Shown here: one piece after another, positions 33,859 to 42,887 of the stretch
How positions within the stretch are numbered: position 1 is the first letter of the stretch
Layout: each line of letters opens with the position of its first letter
Notes under the pieces: model-generated
The model's input: only the letters and a program-made list of their open reading frames with translations
Database searches by the model: none
Told to the model about the DNA's origin: nothing
Assembly: GCA_045127535.1 (NCBI GenBank)
Contig: JBGVQN010000053.1
Coordinates: 3,820-67,819, forward strand
Source: UBA2942 sp045127535
GTDB taxonomy: Bacteria; Bacillota; Clostridia; Lachnospirales; Lachnospiraceae
Length of the DNA stretch: 64,000 bases
Direction of reading: 5' to 3'
Program-made: the position numbers and the translations under genes

Positions 33859-34801
33859 TTTTTTTGAAACATTGCTTGCAGGCATAAAAAAAGTCTGCAT
33901 TACCGGGCATGTAAAGCCAGACGGGGACTGTATTGGTTCCTGTCTGGGACTGAAAAATTATCTGGCAGACAATTTTCCGGATATCCAGGTGGATGTATAT
34001 CTGGATGAATACACAGATAAATATTCTTACATGCGTTTTGAAGATCAGGTGAAGGACACAGACACCGCTTTGAAATTTTATGATATGTTTATATCTTTAG
34101 ACTGTGCAGAGAAAGAACGCATTGGAAAAGGAAAGAATTTTTTTTCCAATGCTGACAAAACAGTCAACATAGACCATCACGTAAGCAATCCAGGTTATGC
34201 ACAGATAAACCATATCTGTCCGGATGCCAGTGCCTGTGCAGAGGTGCTGTATCAGCTTTTTGATAAGGAGAAAATCAGCAAAGAAACTGCAGCGTGCCTG
34301 TATACTGGTATTGCTCATGACACAGGTATTTTCAAATACAACAATGTAACAGGGGATACTATGCGTGCGGCAGCAGACCTGATTGATCGTGGAATTGATT
34401 TTTATACCATTATTTCAGATACCATTCTTGCAAAGACCTATGTGCAGCAAATGATGCTGGCTGAGGCATTGCAGAATGCTGTAGTATTATTAAATGGAAA
34501 ATGTATCTATTCTTATATCAGACAGAAGACCATGGAAATTCATGGGGCGACCCAGCTGGATATGAGTGGTATCGTGGAAAAAATGCGGGATACGGAAGGG
34601 GTAGAGTGTGCAGTGTTTGCATATGAAACCGCTCCGGAGGTTTACAAGGTCAGCTTCCGTTCCAAGAATAAAGTGAATGTTAACCGGATTGCCAGTCAGT
34701 TTGGCGGCGGCGGACATGTCCATGCAGCAGGGTGCACCATTTCAGCTACCTGCCATGATATTATCAACGGAATTTCTGGATTGATTCAGCAGCAGTTGTA
34801 A
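33848..34801 (+). CDS. nrnA: DHH/DHHA1 phosphoesterase, NrnA-like
   Basis: 317 residues. DHH-domain metal motifs: ITGHVKPDGDCIGS, SLDCAE, NIDHHVSNP. C-terminal DHHA1 domain with GGGGHVHAAG. NrnA homologues degrade nano-RNA and dephosphorylate pAp. Its usual place between rbfA and truB supports the call. Confidence 0.93.
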   Translation: MKNDFFETLLAGIKKVCITGHVKPDGDCIGSCLGLKNYLADNFPDIQVDVYLDEYTDKYSYMRFEDQVKDTDTALKFYDMFISLDCAEKERIGKGKNFFSNADKTVNIDHHVSNPGYAQINHICPDASACAEVLYQLFDKEKISKETAACLYTGIAHDTGIFKYNNVTGDTMRAAADLIDRGIDFYTIISDTILAKTYVQQMMLAEALQNAVVLLNGKCIYSYIRQKTMEIHGATQLDMSGIVEKMRDTEGVECAVFAYETAPEVYKVSFRSKNKVNVNRIASQFGGGGHVHAAGCTISATCHDIINGISGLIQQQL

Positions 34802-34807
34802 AATTTG

Positions 34808-34877
34808 TTTCGGGTATCTGGGGCAGTGGATCTTATGAGGCAGGGTTCCGTAAAATTTACTGCTCAGATACCCGAAA
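34808..34877 (+). repeat. Long hairpin between nrnA and truB
   Basis: TTTCGGGTATCTG plus GGCAGT (34808-34827) pairs with ACTGC plus CAGATACCCGAAA (34859-34877): about 18 pairs with one bulge and a 31-base loop. No T-tract. It lacks the core motifs of the nested palindromic family. Possible RNA processing site. Confidence 0.65.
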
Positions 34878-34943
34878 TTGTATATGATCTGATTCTGAAA
34901 ATACAGTATAAGAAAGAAAAATCGGGAAAGGCCTGGTAAGACA

Positions 34944-35843
34944 ATGGATGGAATTTTAAATGTATACAAAGAAAAAGGGTATACGTCCCATGATGTGGTA
35001 GCCAAGCTGCGGGGCATTTTAAAACAGAAAAAAATCGGACATACAGGAACACTCGACCCGGATGCGGAGGGTGTTCTTCCTGTTTGTCTGGGCAGTGCTA
35101 CCAAAGTTTGTGATCTGCTGACAGATAAGGATAAGACTTATGAAGCTGTATTGCTTCTTGGGCAGGAAACGGACACCCAGGATACAAGTGGTACAGTTCT
35201 GCGTCAGACCGAAGTAGTGGCAGATGAAGCAGAGGTGGAAGGCTGTATTATGCGTTTTGTTGGGGAATATGACCAGATTCCGCCCATGTATTCTGCCTTG
35301 AAAGTCAACGGCAAAAAACTGTACGAGCTGGCAAGGGAAGGAAAAGTGATTGAAAGAGAGGCCAGACGGGTACAGATACACAGCATCCGTATCCTGGAGA
35401 TTGACCTTCCCAGAGTCCGTATGGAAGTTTCCTGTTCCAAAGGCACCTATATCCGTACCCTGTGCCATGACATCGGGCAGAAGTTAGGGTGTTATGGCTG
35501 CATGGAAAAGCTGCTGCGCACCAGAGTCAGTGTATTTACACTTGCCCAGGCGTCAACCCTTGCCGCAATAGAAACCTGGCGGGATGGGGGAGAGGTAGAA
35601 AAACATCTGATACAGGTGCCGGACCTGTTCCCGGATTATCCAAGAATTCAGGTAAAGGAAGAAGCTTCCCATCTGGTTTATAATGGAAACCCGGTAGGGG
35701 GCAGGGATCTGCAGACTCAGCTGCCAAAGGGGCAGAAGACATTTTTGCTGTATGACCACCTGGGACAGTTTATTGGTATTTTTAGCTGGAATCCGGAAAA
35801 ACATAAATATTTTCCTGAGAAAATGTTTTATCAGAAAGCATAG
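34944..35843 (+). CDS. truB: tRNA pseudouridine(55) synthase TruB
   Basis: 299 residues. The catalytic Asp is in GHTGTLDPDAEGVLPVCLG (about residue 39). Also KTYEAVLLLGQETDTQDTSG, then PPMYSALKVNGKKLYELAREG. It makes pseudouridine 55 in the T-arm of tRNA. Confidence 0.96.
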   Translation: MDGILNVYKEKGYTSHDVVAKLRGILKQKKIGHTGTLDPDAEGVLPVCLGSATKVCDLLTDKDKTYEAVLLLGQETDTQDTSGTVLRQTEVVADEAEVEGCIMRFVGEYDQIPPMYSALKVNGKKLYELAREGKVIEREARRVQIHSIRILEIDLPRVRMEVSCSKGTYIRTLCHDIGQKLGCYGCMEKLLRTRVSVFTLAQASTLAAIETWRDGGEVEKHLIQVPDLFPDYPRIQVKEEASHLVYNGNPVGGRDLQTQLPKGQKTFLLYDHLGQFIGIFSWNPEKHKYFPEKMFYQKA

Positions 35844-35863
35844 CTACAGAAGAAAGGCGGTGG

Positions 35864-36835
35864 GTGCAGTATATGCAGCAGATTCAGACAACAGAGTTTC
35901 GTCTTCCGAAAAAAACAGTAATGACTCTTGGAAAGTTTGACGGCGTACACAGAGGACACCAAAAACTTTTGGAGGCTGTGAAAGCGTATCAGAAACAGGG
36001 GTATGAATCCGTAGTGTTTACTTTTTCCGTGCCTCCTGCCGCCATTGTAAGAGGCCAGCAGGGAGGTCAGCTCATGACCTGTGAAGAACAGGTTCAGGCA
36101 TTAGAAGCAGAAGGGATCCAGTGGCTGATTTCCTATCCCTGTGACAGGGGACTGATTGAAACTTCTGCAGAAGATTTTATCAGAACCATACTGGTAGAGA
36201 AATGCCATGCCGGGGTCATTGTAGTGGGTACTGATTGCCGATTCGGCTATCAGAGACGGGGAGACTGTCAGATGTTGCAGCAGTATGCTTCCGAATATGG
36301 CTACCAGGTAGAAGTGGTCGATAAGGAAATGGATGAAAAAACAGGTTTGGAAATCAGCAGCACGCTGATACGGGAGGAGTTAAGCCTTGGAAAGATAGAG
36401 CGCGTCAATCATCTTTTGGGATATCCATACTCCTTTTGCGGAGAAGTAGTACATGGAAGGCAGCTTGCCAGAAAACTTGGTTTTCCTACCATGAATCTGA
36501 GCCCGAACGGGAACAAAGCAGTACCTCCGGCAGGGGTTTATTGTGTAAAAGCCTGTGTAGACGGACGGATATATGAAGGCATTGCCAATCTGGGGTATAA
36601 GCCTACGGTTACAGAAGAACACAGTCTTTTGCTGGAAACATTTTTATTTGATTTTCATGAGATTTCTTATGGTAAAACCATTTCTGTTATGCTATACTTT
36701 TTTGTAAGGGCGGAGCAGAAGTTTGAGACAATTCAGGCATTGCAGATACAGATGACTCAGGATATTGCTTTTGGAAAGAACTTTTTTGCCCAATCAGAGA
36801 AAGGCAACAGAATTTCTGTGAATGATAGATCATGA
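35864..36835 (+). CDS. ribF: Bifunctional riboflavin kinase/FAD synthetase
   Basis: About 320 residues. The N-terminal FMN adenylyltransferase domain has GKFDGVHRGHQKLL (nucleotidyltransferase HxGH) and ISSTLIREELSLGKIE. The C-terminal flavokinase domain has GRQLARKLGFPTMNL and GIANLGYKPTV. GTG 35864 has a near-consensus AAAGGCGG 3 bases upstream; ATG 35873 is an alternative. The stop overlaps the next gene's ATG in ATGA. Confidence 0.94.
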   Translation: MQYMQQIQTTEFRLPKKTVMTLGKFDGVHRGHQKLLEAVKAYQKQGYESVVFTFSVPPAAIVRGQQGGQLMTCEEQVQALEAEGIQWLISYPCDRGLIETSAEDFIRTILVEKCHAGVIVVGTDCRFGYQRRGDCQMLQQYASEYGYQVEVVDKEMDEKTGLEISSTLIREELSLGKIERVNHLLGYPYSFCGEVVHGRQLARKLGFPTMNLSPNGNKAVPPAGVYCVKACVDGRIYEGIANLGYKPTVTEEHSLLLETFLFDFHEISYGKTISVMLYFFVRAEQKFETIQALQIQMTQDIAFGKNFFAQSEKGNRISVNDRS

Positions 36836-37935
36836 AAAAATACAAATATATAATAGGAACCGTTTTGATTACGGTTACAGTTGCGGCTTGTGCAACTTTG
36901 ACCGATCAGGGGAATTTATCTGAAGAAACTTCCGGATATGCAGCAAGCAGCTCATCAGAGGATATGGAAAGAAGCAGTGACACCGAAGAATCTTCCATAG
37001 AATCTGTTACAGAGACTGTGGAAGAAACCACAGAAGAAGAAACATTGTCTCCAGAAGAGCAGGAGCAGCTGATGTATGAAGAAAGAAAAGGTGTATTAGA
37101 GCAATATAACAATTTAGGCGTAGTAGTTAATGTACAAAACAACCTAAATATCAGAGAGTGTGCCAATTCAGACGGCTTGGTTATTGGCAAGGCAGTAGAG
37201 TTTGCCGGTCTTGAGATCATTGGGCAAGAGGGAGACTGGTATAAAATAAAAGTAGATGATGCTTATGGCTATGTAGCAAAGGAATTTGTGGCAACCGGTG
37301 AAGAAGCAGAGAAACTTGCCATTGCCCATGCAGAAGAGATGGCAGAGGTGAATGCAGAGGTATTGAATGTCCGTAAGGGACCATCCCTGCTTACCAATGT
37401 GATGTTTAAAGTCAGTGTCAATGACCGCTATTCTGTAGTAGAGCAGTATGATAACTGGGTAAAGATACAGATTTTGGAGGATACTACTGGCTATGTGTCC
37501 AGTGATTTTGTGTCTATTGATTATTATCTGCCTAAGGCATACATCATCAAGGAGTATCAGGGGTTGTCTCAAATCAGAAGAAATGTAATCAGTATGGCAT
37601 TTGAGTACTTAGGGGGCAAGTATGTCTGGGGTGGTACTACCCTGGGTGTAGGTGTAGACTGCTCCGGTTTTATGCTGCGGCTGTTTGAAACACAGGGAAT
37701 TGAGCTGCACAGAGTTTCCATTGATCAGGCTACCAATGGTAAGCGGGTAACTGCAGATGAGATGAAGCCAGGTGATCTGGTGTTTTATGAAACATTGGGA
37801 CCGTACATCAGCCATGTGGCACTGTATATTGGTGACGGGAAAATTATCCATGCTGCCAGTGAGCGCAAGGGTATCTGTATCAATGAATGGGATTACATTG
37901 AGCCTGTGATGATTCGGAATGTCATAGGAGACTGA
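36832..37935 (+). CDS. SH3b-domain NlpC/P60 endopeptidase lipoprotein (paralogue)
   Basis: 367 residues with the same plan as the 26629 gene: signal with VAAC lipobox, S/E/T-rich linker (about 25-75), two SH3b domains (LNIRECANSDG near 103, LNVRKGPS near 180), and an NlpC/P60 domain with catalytic GVDCSGF and ISHVALYIGDGKIIHA. It starts 4 bases inside ribF, so translation is coupled to the cofactor gene. Likely a cell-wall hydrolase on the outer membrane face. Confidence 0.9.
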   Translation: MKKYKYIIGTVLITVTVAACATLTDQGNLSEETSGYAASSSSEDMERSSDTEESSIESVTETVEETTEEETLSPEEQEQLMYEERKGVLEQYNNLGVVVNVQNNLNIRECANSDGLVIGKAVEFAGLEIIGQEGDWYKIKVDDAYGYVAKEFVATGEEAEKLAIAHAEEMAEVNAEVLNVRKGPSLLTNVMFKVSVNDRYSVVEQYDNWVKIQILEDTTGYVSSDFVSIDYYLPKAYIIKEYQGLSQIRRNVISMAFEYLGGKYVWGGTTLGVGVDCSGFMLRLFETQGIELHRVSIDQATNGKRVTADEMKPGDLVFYETLGPYISHVALYIGDGKIIHAASERKGICINEWDYIEPVMIRNVIGD

Positions 37936-37991
37936 TCACATACAGGGGCACTGCTGCCCATTTCCAGAAGAAAAAATATTTGGAAAATACT

Positions 37992-38020
37992 TTGACATTT
38001 GATATAGAGTATGTTACACT
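37992..38020 (+). promoter_or_regulatory. Promoter of rpsO
   Basis: -35 TTGACA (37992-37997), 17-base spacer, -10 TACACT (38015-38020). About 110 bases of leader follow before rpsO, including GGCATATGGC and GACTCCAGCC, which may fold as an S15 autoregulatory leader; that part is inferred. Confidence 0.8.
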
Positions 38021-38137
38021 ATACCAGTATGTGCAGTTTCAGTTAAGAATTGGACATACAGCACCTATGCCCGGCATATGGCGACTCCAGCCAATGCTTA
38101 GTATGAGGTAAGAATACAATATCAGGAGGTTGGAACT

Positions 38138-38404
38138 ATGATTTCCAAGGAAAAGAAAGCACAGATCATTGCCGAGTACGGCAGAACACCAAACGACACC
38201 GGTTCACCAGAGGTACAGATCGCTATTTTAACAGCACGTATCCAGGAGCTGACTGAGCACTTAAAGGAGAATCCAAAGGATCATCATTCCAGAAGAGGTC
38301 TGTTAATGATGGTAGGTCAGAGACGTGGTATGCTGGATTACTACAAGAAGAAGAATCTGGAAGGTTACCGTGAGTTAATCGCAAAGTTAGGTATCAGAAA
38401 GTAA
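38138..38404 (+). CDS. rpsO: 30S ribosomal protein S15
   Basis: 88 residues, full length (ISKEKKAQIIAEYGRTPNDTGSPEVQIAILTARI, then HHSRRGLLMMVGQRRGMLDYYKK). AGGAGG lies 7 bases before ATG. Followed by a terminator and pnp, the standard rpsO-pnp arrangement. Confidence 0.98.
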   Translation: MISKEKKAQIIAEYGRTPNDTGSPEVQIAILTARIQELTEHLKENPKDHHSRRGLLMMVGQRRGMLDYYKKKNLEGYRELIAKLGIRK

Positions 38405-38431
38405 TCTGCGTTTGTCAGGTTGTTTTCACAG

Positions 38432-38462
38432 AGGGTGGAGTGCAGTCATTCCACCCTTTTTT
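38432..38462 (+). terminator. Intrinsic terminator after rpsO
   Basis: AGGGTGGA pairs with TCCACCCT across a 10-base loop, followed by TTTTT. Confidence 0.88.
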
Positions 38463-38633
38463 AAAAGATATTGAGTTTGAAGGTTATGATACCTTCAGAG
38501 TCAGTAAGGCAGCAGGAGAGGGCCCGAGACCGCTGAAAAGGATATAAAAGCTTGTATTTTTTTCAGTAGTTTCGGAGTGAAGCTTTCTTCTGCGCAGAAT
38601 GCGGAGAAATAGAAAAGGAAGGAAAGCAAAAAT

Positions 38634-40721
38634 ATGTTTAAAAGTTATTCCATGGAACTTGCAGGCAGAACACTGACCGTAGATATCGGCAGAGTAGCTG
38701 CCCAGGCCAATGGTGCTGCATTTATGCACTATGGCGATACCACTATTCTTTCTACAGCGACTGCTGCAAAAGCACCAAAGGAGGGCATTGATTTCTTCCC
38801 TCTCAGCGTAGAGTATGAAGAAAAGATGTACGCAGTGGGAAAGATCCCAGGCGGTTTTAATAAGAGAGAAGGTAAGGCCTCCGAGCATGCCATCCTGACC
38901 TCCCGTGTCATTGACCGTCCTATGCGTCCATTATTCCCAAAGGATTTCAGAAATGAAGTGACTTTAAGCAACATGGTAATGTCCGTTGACCCTGACTGTG
39001 CGCCGGAAGTAACCGCTATGTTGGGTGCTGCCATTGCAGTATCAATTTCTGACATTCCATTTGACGGCCCTACAGCAGCTTCTAACGTAGGTCTGGTTAA
39101 TGGCGAGCTGGTCATCAATCCAACAGCAGAGCAGAGAGCTGTTTCTGATTTACAGCTGACCGTTGCTTCTACCAGAGAAAAGGTCATCATGATCGAGGCT
39201 GGTGCCAATGAGGTACCGGAGGATGTGATGATTGAGGCGATTTTTAAGGCTCATGAGACCAATCAGGAGATTATCCGCTTTATCGATACCATCGTAGCAG
39301 AGTGCGGTAAGGAGAAGTTCACTTATACAAGCTGCAAGGTACCGGAAGATATGTATCAGGATATGGTAGACTTCATTACCCCAGAGGCTATGGAGGTTGC
39401 TGTATTTACAGATGACAAGCAGACCAGAGAGAAGAACATGGATGCTCTGGATGCACAGTTGAGAGAGCGTTATGCAGAGACCAATCCAGAGTGGGTTGAC
39501 CTGGTTGCAGATGCCCTGTATCAGTTTGAAAAGAAGACTGTCCGCAAGATGATCTTAAAGGATCATAAGAGACCTGACGGACGTGCCATTACAGAGATCC
39601 GTCCTCTGGCAGCAGAGGTAGATCTGATCCCAAGAGTACATGGTTCTGCTATGTTTACTCGTGGACAGACACAGATCTGCAACGTTTGTACTTTGGCGCC
39701 TCTGTCTGAGGTACAGAAAATCGATGGTCTGGATGCCGCAGAGACCTCCAAGCGTTATATGCATCATTACAACTTCCCGTCTTACTCTGTAGGTGAGACC
39801 AAGCCATCCAGAGGACCGGGACGCCGTGAGATCGGACATGGTGCTTTGGCTGAGCGTGCTTTGGTACCGGTACTTCCAAGCGAGGAAGAGTTCCCATATG
39901 CCATCCGTACAGTATCTGAGACATTTGAGTCTAACGGTTCTACTTCTCAGGCTTCTGTCTGCGCATCTTCTATGTCTCTGATGGCAGCAGGTGTGCCGAT
40001 CAAGAGTGCGGTAGCAGGTATTTCCTGTGGTCTGGTAACTGGTGATACAGATGAGGATTATATTGTATTAACAGATATCCAGGGTCTGGAAGACTTCTTT
40101 GGAGATATGGACTTTAAGGTGGCAGGTACTCATAAGGGTATTACTGCCATCCAGATGGATATCAAGATCCATGGTCTGACCCGTCCGATCATTGAGGAGG
40201 CCATTGCCCGTACAAGAGAGGCAAGACTGTATATCATGGACGAGATCATGGCAAAGGCAATTGCGGAGCCAAGAGCTGAGGTTGGTCAGTATGCACCAAA
40301 GATCCAGCATACAAGCATCAATCCGGATAAGATCGGTGATGTAGTTGGAAAGCAGGGCAAGATCATCAACCGTATCATTGATGAGTTTGATGTAAAGATC
40401 GACATCAATGATGATGGTTTTGTATCTGTATGCGGCAACGATATGGAGAAGCTGCAGAAGGCAATCGATACCATCCAGCTCATTGCTTCCGAGTTTGAAG
40501 AAGGACAGTATTACGTAGGTAAGGTTGTCAGCATCAAGGAATTCGGCGCATTCTTAGAGTTTGCTCCTGGTAAGGAAGGTATGGTACACATCTCCAAGAT
40601 CTCCAGAGAGAGAATCAACCATGTGGAGGATGTACTGACACTGGGCGACATCGTCAAGGTCGTATGCCTGGGCAAGGACAAGATGGGCAGAATCAGCTTT
40701 AGCATCAAGGATGTAAAATAA
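38634..40721 (+). CDS. pnp: Polyribonucleotide nucleotidyltransferase
   Basis: 695 residues: two RNase PH domains (about 1-215 and 300-540) separated by a helical domain, then KH (PDKIGDVVGKQGKIINRIIDE near 563) and S1 (YYVGKVVSIKEFGAFLEFAPGKEGMVHIS near 623) domains. 3'-5' phosphorolytic exoribonuclease of mRNA decay. GGAAGG precedes ATG. Confidence 0.98.
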   Translation: MFKSYSMELAGRTLTVDIGRVAAQANGAAFMHYGDTTILSTATAAKAPKEGIDFFPLSVEYEEKMYAVGKIPGGFNKREGKASEHAILTSRVIDRPMRPLFPKDFRNEVTLSNMVMSVDPDCAPEVTAMLGAAIAVSISDIPFDGPTAASNVGLVNGELVINPTAEQRAVSDLQLTVASTREKVIMIEAGANEVPEDVMIEAIFKAHETNQEIIRFIDTIVAECGKEKFTYTSCKVPEDMYQDMVDFITPEAMEVAVFTDDKQTREKNMDALDAQLRERYAETNPEWVDLVADALYQFEKKTVRKMILKDHKRPDGRAITEIRPLAAEVDLIPRVHGSAMFTRGQTQICNVCTLAPLSEVQKIDGLDAAETSKRYMHHYNFPSYSVGETKPSRGPGRREIGHGALAERALVPVLPSEEEFPYAIRTVSETFESNGSTSQASVCASSMSLMAAGVPIKSAVAGISCGLVTGDTDEDYIVLTDIQGLEDFFGDMDFKVAGTHKGITAIQMDIKIHGLTRPIIEEAIARTREARLYIMDEIMAKAIAEPRAEVGQYAPKIQHTSINPDKIGDVVGKQGKIINRIIDEFDVKIDINDDGFVSVCGNDMEKLQKAIDTIQLIASEFEEGQYYVGKVVSIKEFGAFLEFAPGKEGMVHISKISRERINHVEDVLTLGDIVKVVCLGKDKMGRISFSIKDVK

Positions 40722-40745
40722 ATCAATACTCTGAAGGGAGTTTAT

Positions 40746-40777
40746 GGGGGAGTGCGCAAGCACTCCCTTTCCTGTTT
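40746..40777 (+). terminator. Intrinsic terminator after pnp
   Basis: GGGAGTGC pairs with GCACTCCC across a GCAA loop, followed by TTTCCTGTTT. Confidence 0.8.
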
Positions 40778-40850
40778 ATGAATGGAGAGCAGTGTGAATG
40801 AGGATAAATAAAATATTTTCAAAATCTAAAAATAAAGGGATACAAAATGT

Positions 40851-40879
40851 TTTACTCTGATACTGATTTATGGTAAAAT
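40851..40879 (+). promoter_or_regulatory. Promoter of the ATPase/nuclease-like pair
   Basis: -35 TTTACT (40851-40856), 17-base spacer, -10 TAAAAT (40874-40879), 60 bases before the ATPase start. Confidence 0.65.
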
Positions 40880-40939
40880 ATAAAAAATTGAGATAGTCTT
40901 TGGGGAATAGTGTCCAATAAAATTTAAAGGAGAAATTAT

Positions 40940-42274
40940 ATGCCACGCATTATATTAAATAAATTGGGACCAATTAAGTATTGTGATTTGGAAGTTAAAG
41001 ACTTTATGGTGTTTACAGGCCCTCAGGCATCTGGAAAAAGTACAATTGCAAAAAGTATTTTCTTTTTTAGAAATATCAAAAATATATTAATAACACAAGT
41101 TCGAAAGAGATATTTAATAAACACTGCAGTATTTGAAGAAAATGTCAAAAATCAATTTATTAAAGATATTAGGTCTAATTTTCTTCAAATATTTGGCTCT
41201 ACTTGGTGTATGGATATTGATATGTCGATTGAATATAAATATACAGAAGAAGTATGTATTAAGATATCTCTAAAAGAAGATCAGCATTATACAAATTATA
41301 TATGGGTAGAATTCAGCCCGAAATTAAGGAAATATCTAGATCAGCTATTCTTAGAAATATGTGAAGATGTGAATGCATCTATGAATGTTACTAAGGAAAC
41401 GCTTGAACAGCGTGAGACAGGGATAATAGATTTATTTGCTGATGATTCAGAAATAATCTATATTCCTGCGGGCCGAAGTATGATGACATTATTAAGCACA
41501 CAATTAAACTATATATATGGATCTATGGATGATATAGAGAAGAGAAATTTAGATTTTTGCACACAAAATTATTTAGAAAGAATATTAAAACTGAAACCCA
41601 ACTTTTCGGTTGGATTAGAGGAAATGATAAAAGATAAAAAAGAACGTACGGATCTGCGAATGAATGAAGATGTATTAAATTTGTGTATTGAATTAATAAA
41701 TGAGATACTGCATGGGGAATACAGAAATATAAATGGGGAAGAACGTTTACAGGTATCAAGAGAACGATACGTAAAAATAAATTTTGCTTCATCAGGTCAG
41801 CAGGAATGTTTGTGGATATTAAATGTATTATTTTATTATATTATTAATAATAAAAAGGCGTATTTTATTATTGAAGAACCTGAATCTCATTTATTTCCTA
41901 ATGCACAAAAATTAATGGCAGAATTTATTTCTATTTCAAAGGTAAATGGTAATCAAGTATTGATTACAACACATAGTCCATATATTCTTGGAACCATTAA
42001 TAATTTATTATATGCGAACAAAATATCCAAAGTGGTAAATTTGGAAAAAATAAGCCAAATTATTGAACCACATGCTTGGTTAAAATTTGAAAAGCTGTCG
42101 GCATATTATTTAAAGGAAGGGTATATCAGATCGTGTGTAGATGACGAGTTTGAGGCTATTCAAAATGAGGTTATTGATGGAGCATCAGATTGTATAAATA
42201 ATGATTATGATGCTATGCTACAATTAAAAGAAGAAATACGAGAGGAAGGAAAAATGAATGTTACTCACTCCTGA
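40940..42274 (+). CDS. ABC/OLD-like AAA ATPase, putative defence protein
   Basis: 444 residues, markedly AT-rich compared with flanking genes. Walker A GPQASGKST at 27-35; ABC-signature-like SSGQQE near 287; Walker B AYFIIEEPESHLFP near 310; H-loop ITTHSPYIL near 349. This is the ATPase layout of the OLD/RecF-like AAA group, but no TOPRIM nuclease domain follows: the C-terminal about 85 residues are short and acidic. It overlaps a small nuclease-like gene by 17 bases, so the two probably form one unit. The composition and isolation between housekeeping genes suggest horizontal transfer. Antiphage function is an inference from architecture. Confidence 0.8.
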   Translation: MPRIILNKLGPIKYCDLEVKDFMVFTGPQASGKSTIAKSIFFFRNIKNILITQVRKRYLINTAVFEENVKNQFIKDIRSNFLQIFGSTWCMDIDMSIEYKYTEEVCIKISLKEDQHYTNYIWVEFSPKLRKYLDQLFLEICEDVNASMNVTKETLEQRETGIIDLFADDSEIIYIPAGRSMMTLLSTQLNYIYGSMDDIEKRNLDFCTQNYLERILKLKPNFSVGLEEMIKDKKERTDLRMNEDVLNLCIELINEILHGEYRNINGEERLQVSRERYVKINFASSGQQECLWILNVLFYYIINNKKAYFIIEEPESHLFPNAQKLMAEFISISKVNGNQVLITTHSPYILGTINNLLYANKISKVVNLEKISQIIEPHAWLKFEKLSAYYLKEGYIRSCVDDEFEAIQNEVIDGASDCINNDYDAMLQLKEEIREEGKMNVTHS

Positions 42275-42695
42275 GAATTCTATTTGTAAAAAGAATCAAA
42301 AAATTATAGTGTCGAAAGATTCACGTGCTATTAGTGTGCATCGTGCTTATAATACGAATGCTCAATATGATGTACGTCATTATCATCTAGATGGAGAATT
42401 GATAAAACAGGAGAAATGTTGCGATTATCTGTTAGTGAATGATAGTAGAAAAAGAGCATATTTTATAGAATTAAAAGGTGGAAATGTTGATGATGCAATT
42501 CCTCAACTAGAAGCAGCAGCAAGTAGATTGAAACAAGAACTGCAGGGTTATACATTTTATTATAGGATAGTAGCCAGTAAGACTAGAACACATAATGTTA
42601 AAAAAAGTACATTTAGGAAATTTCAAGATAAACATGGTATTTATTTTAAATGCGAAAATAGTCCTTTTGAAGAATATTTAGACGATAAAAAATGA
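42258..42695 (+). CDS. Small PD-(D/E)XK-like protein paired with the ATPase
   Basis: 145 residues, not matched to a named family. D56 and E71-L-K73 (CCDYLLVNDS, then AYFIELKGG) form a D-x(14)-ExK pattern typical of PD-(D/E)XK endonucleases, with a following helix DDAIPQLEAAASRLKQEL. The C-terminus is basic (KTRTHNVKKSTFRKFQ), which could bind nucleic acid. GAGGAAGG is 9 bases before its ATG, inside the ATPase gene. It may be the effector nuclease of a two-gene system. Confidence 0.7.
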   Translation: MLLTPENSICKKNQKIIVSKDSRAISVHRAYNTNAQYDVRHYHLDGELIKQEKCCDYLLVNDSRKRAYFIELKGGNVDDAIPQLEAAASRLKQELQGYTFYYRIVASKTRTHNVKKSTFRKFQDKHGIYFKCENSPFEEYLDDKK

Positions 42696-42887
42696 CATTT
42701 TGCGTGTACATTGCTGTGTTCTTCCGAAGTGTTTCGACGACATAAAAACGCTCTTATGATATTTGAAAATTCAGAGATATATTTTTGTAAATGAAGTTTA
42801 CTGTGCACAATTGTATTGGAATCATAGGATGAGCGTGGGAGATATCATAAAAACTTCTTGGGGTATGGAAAAGATAGTAGGAAAGTT

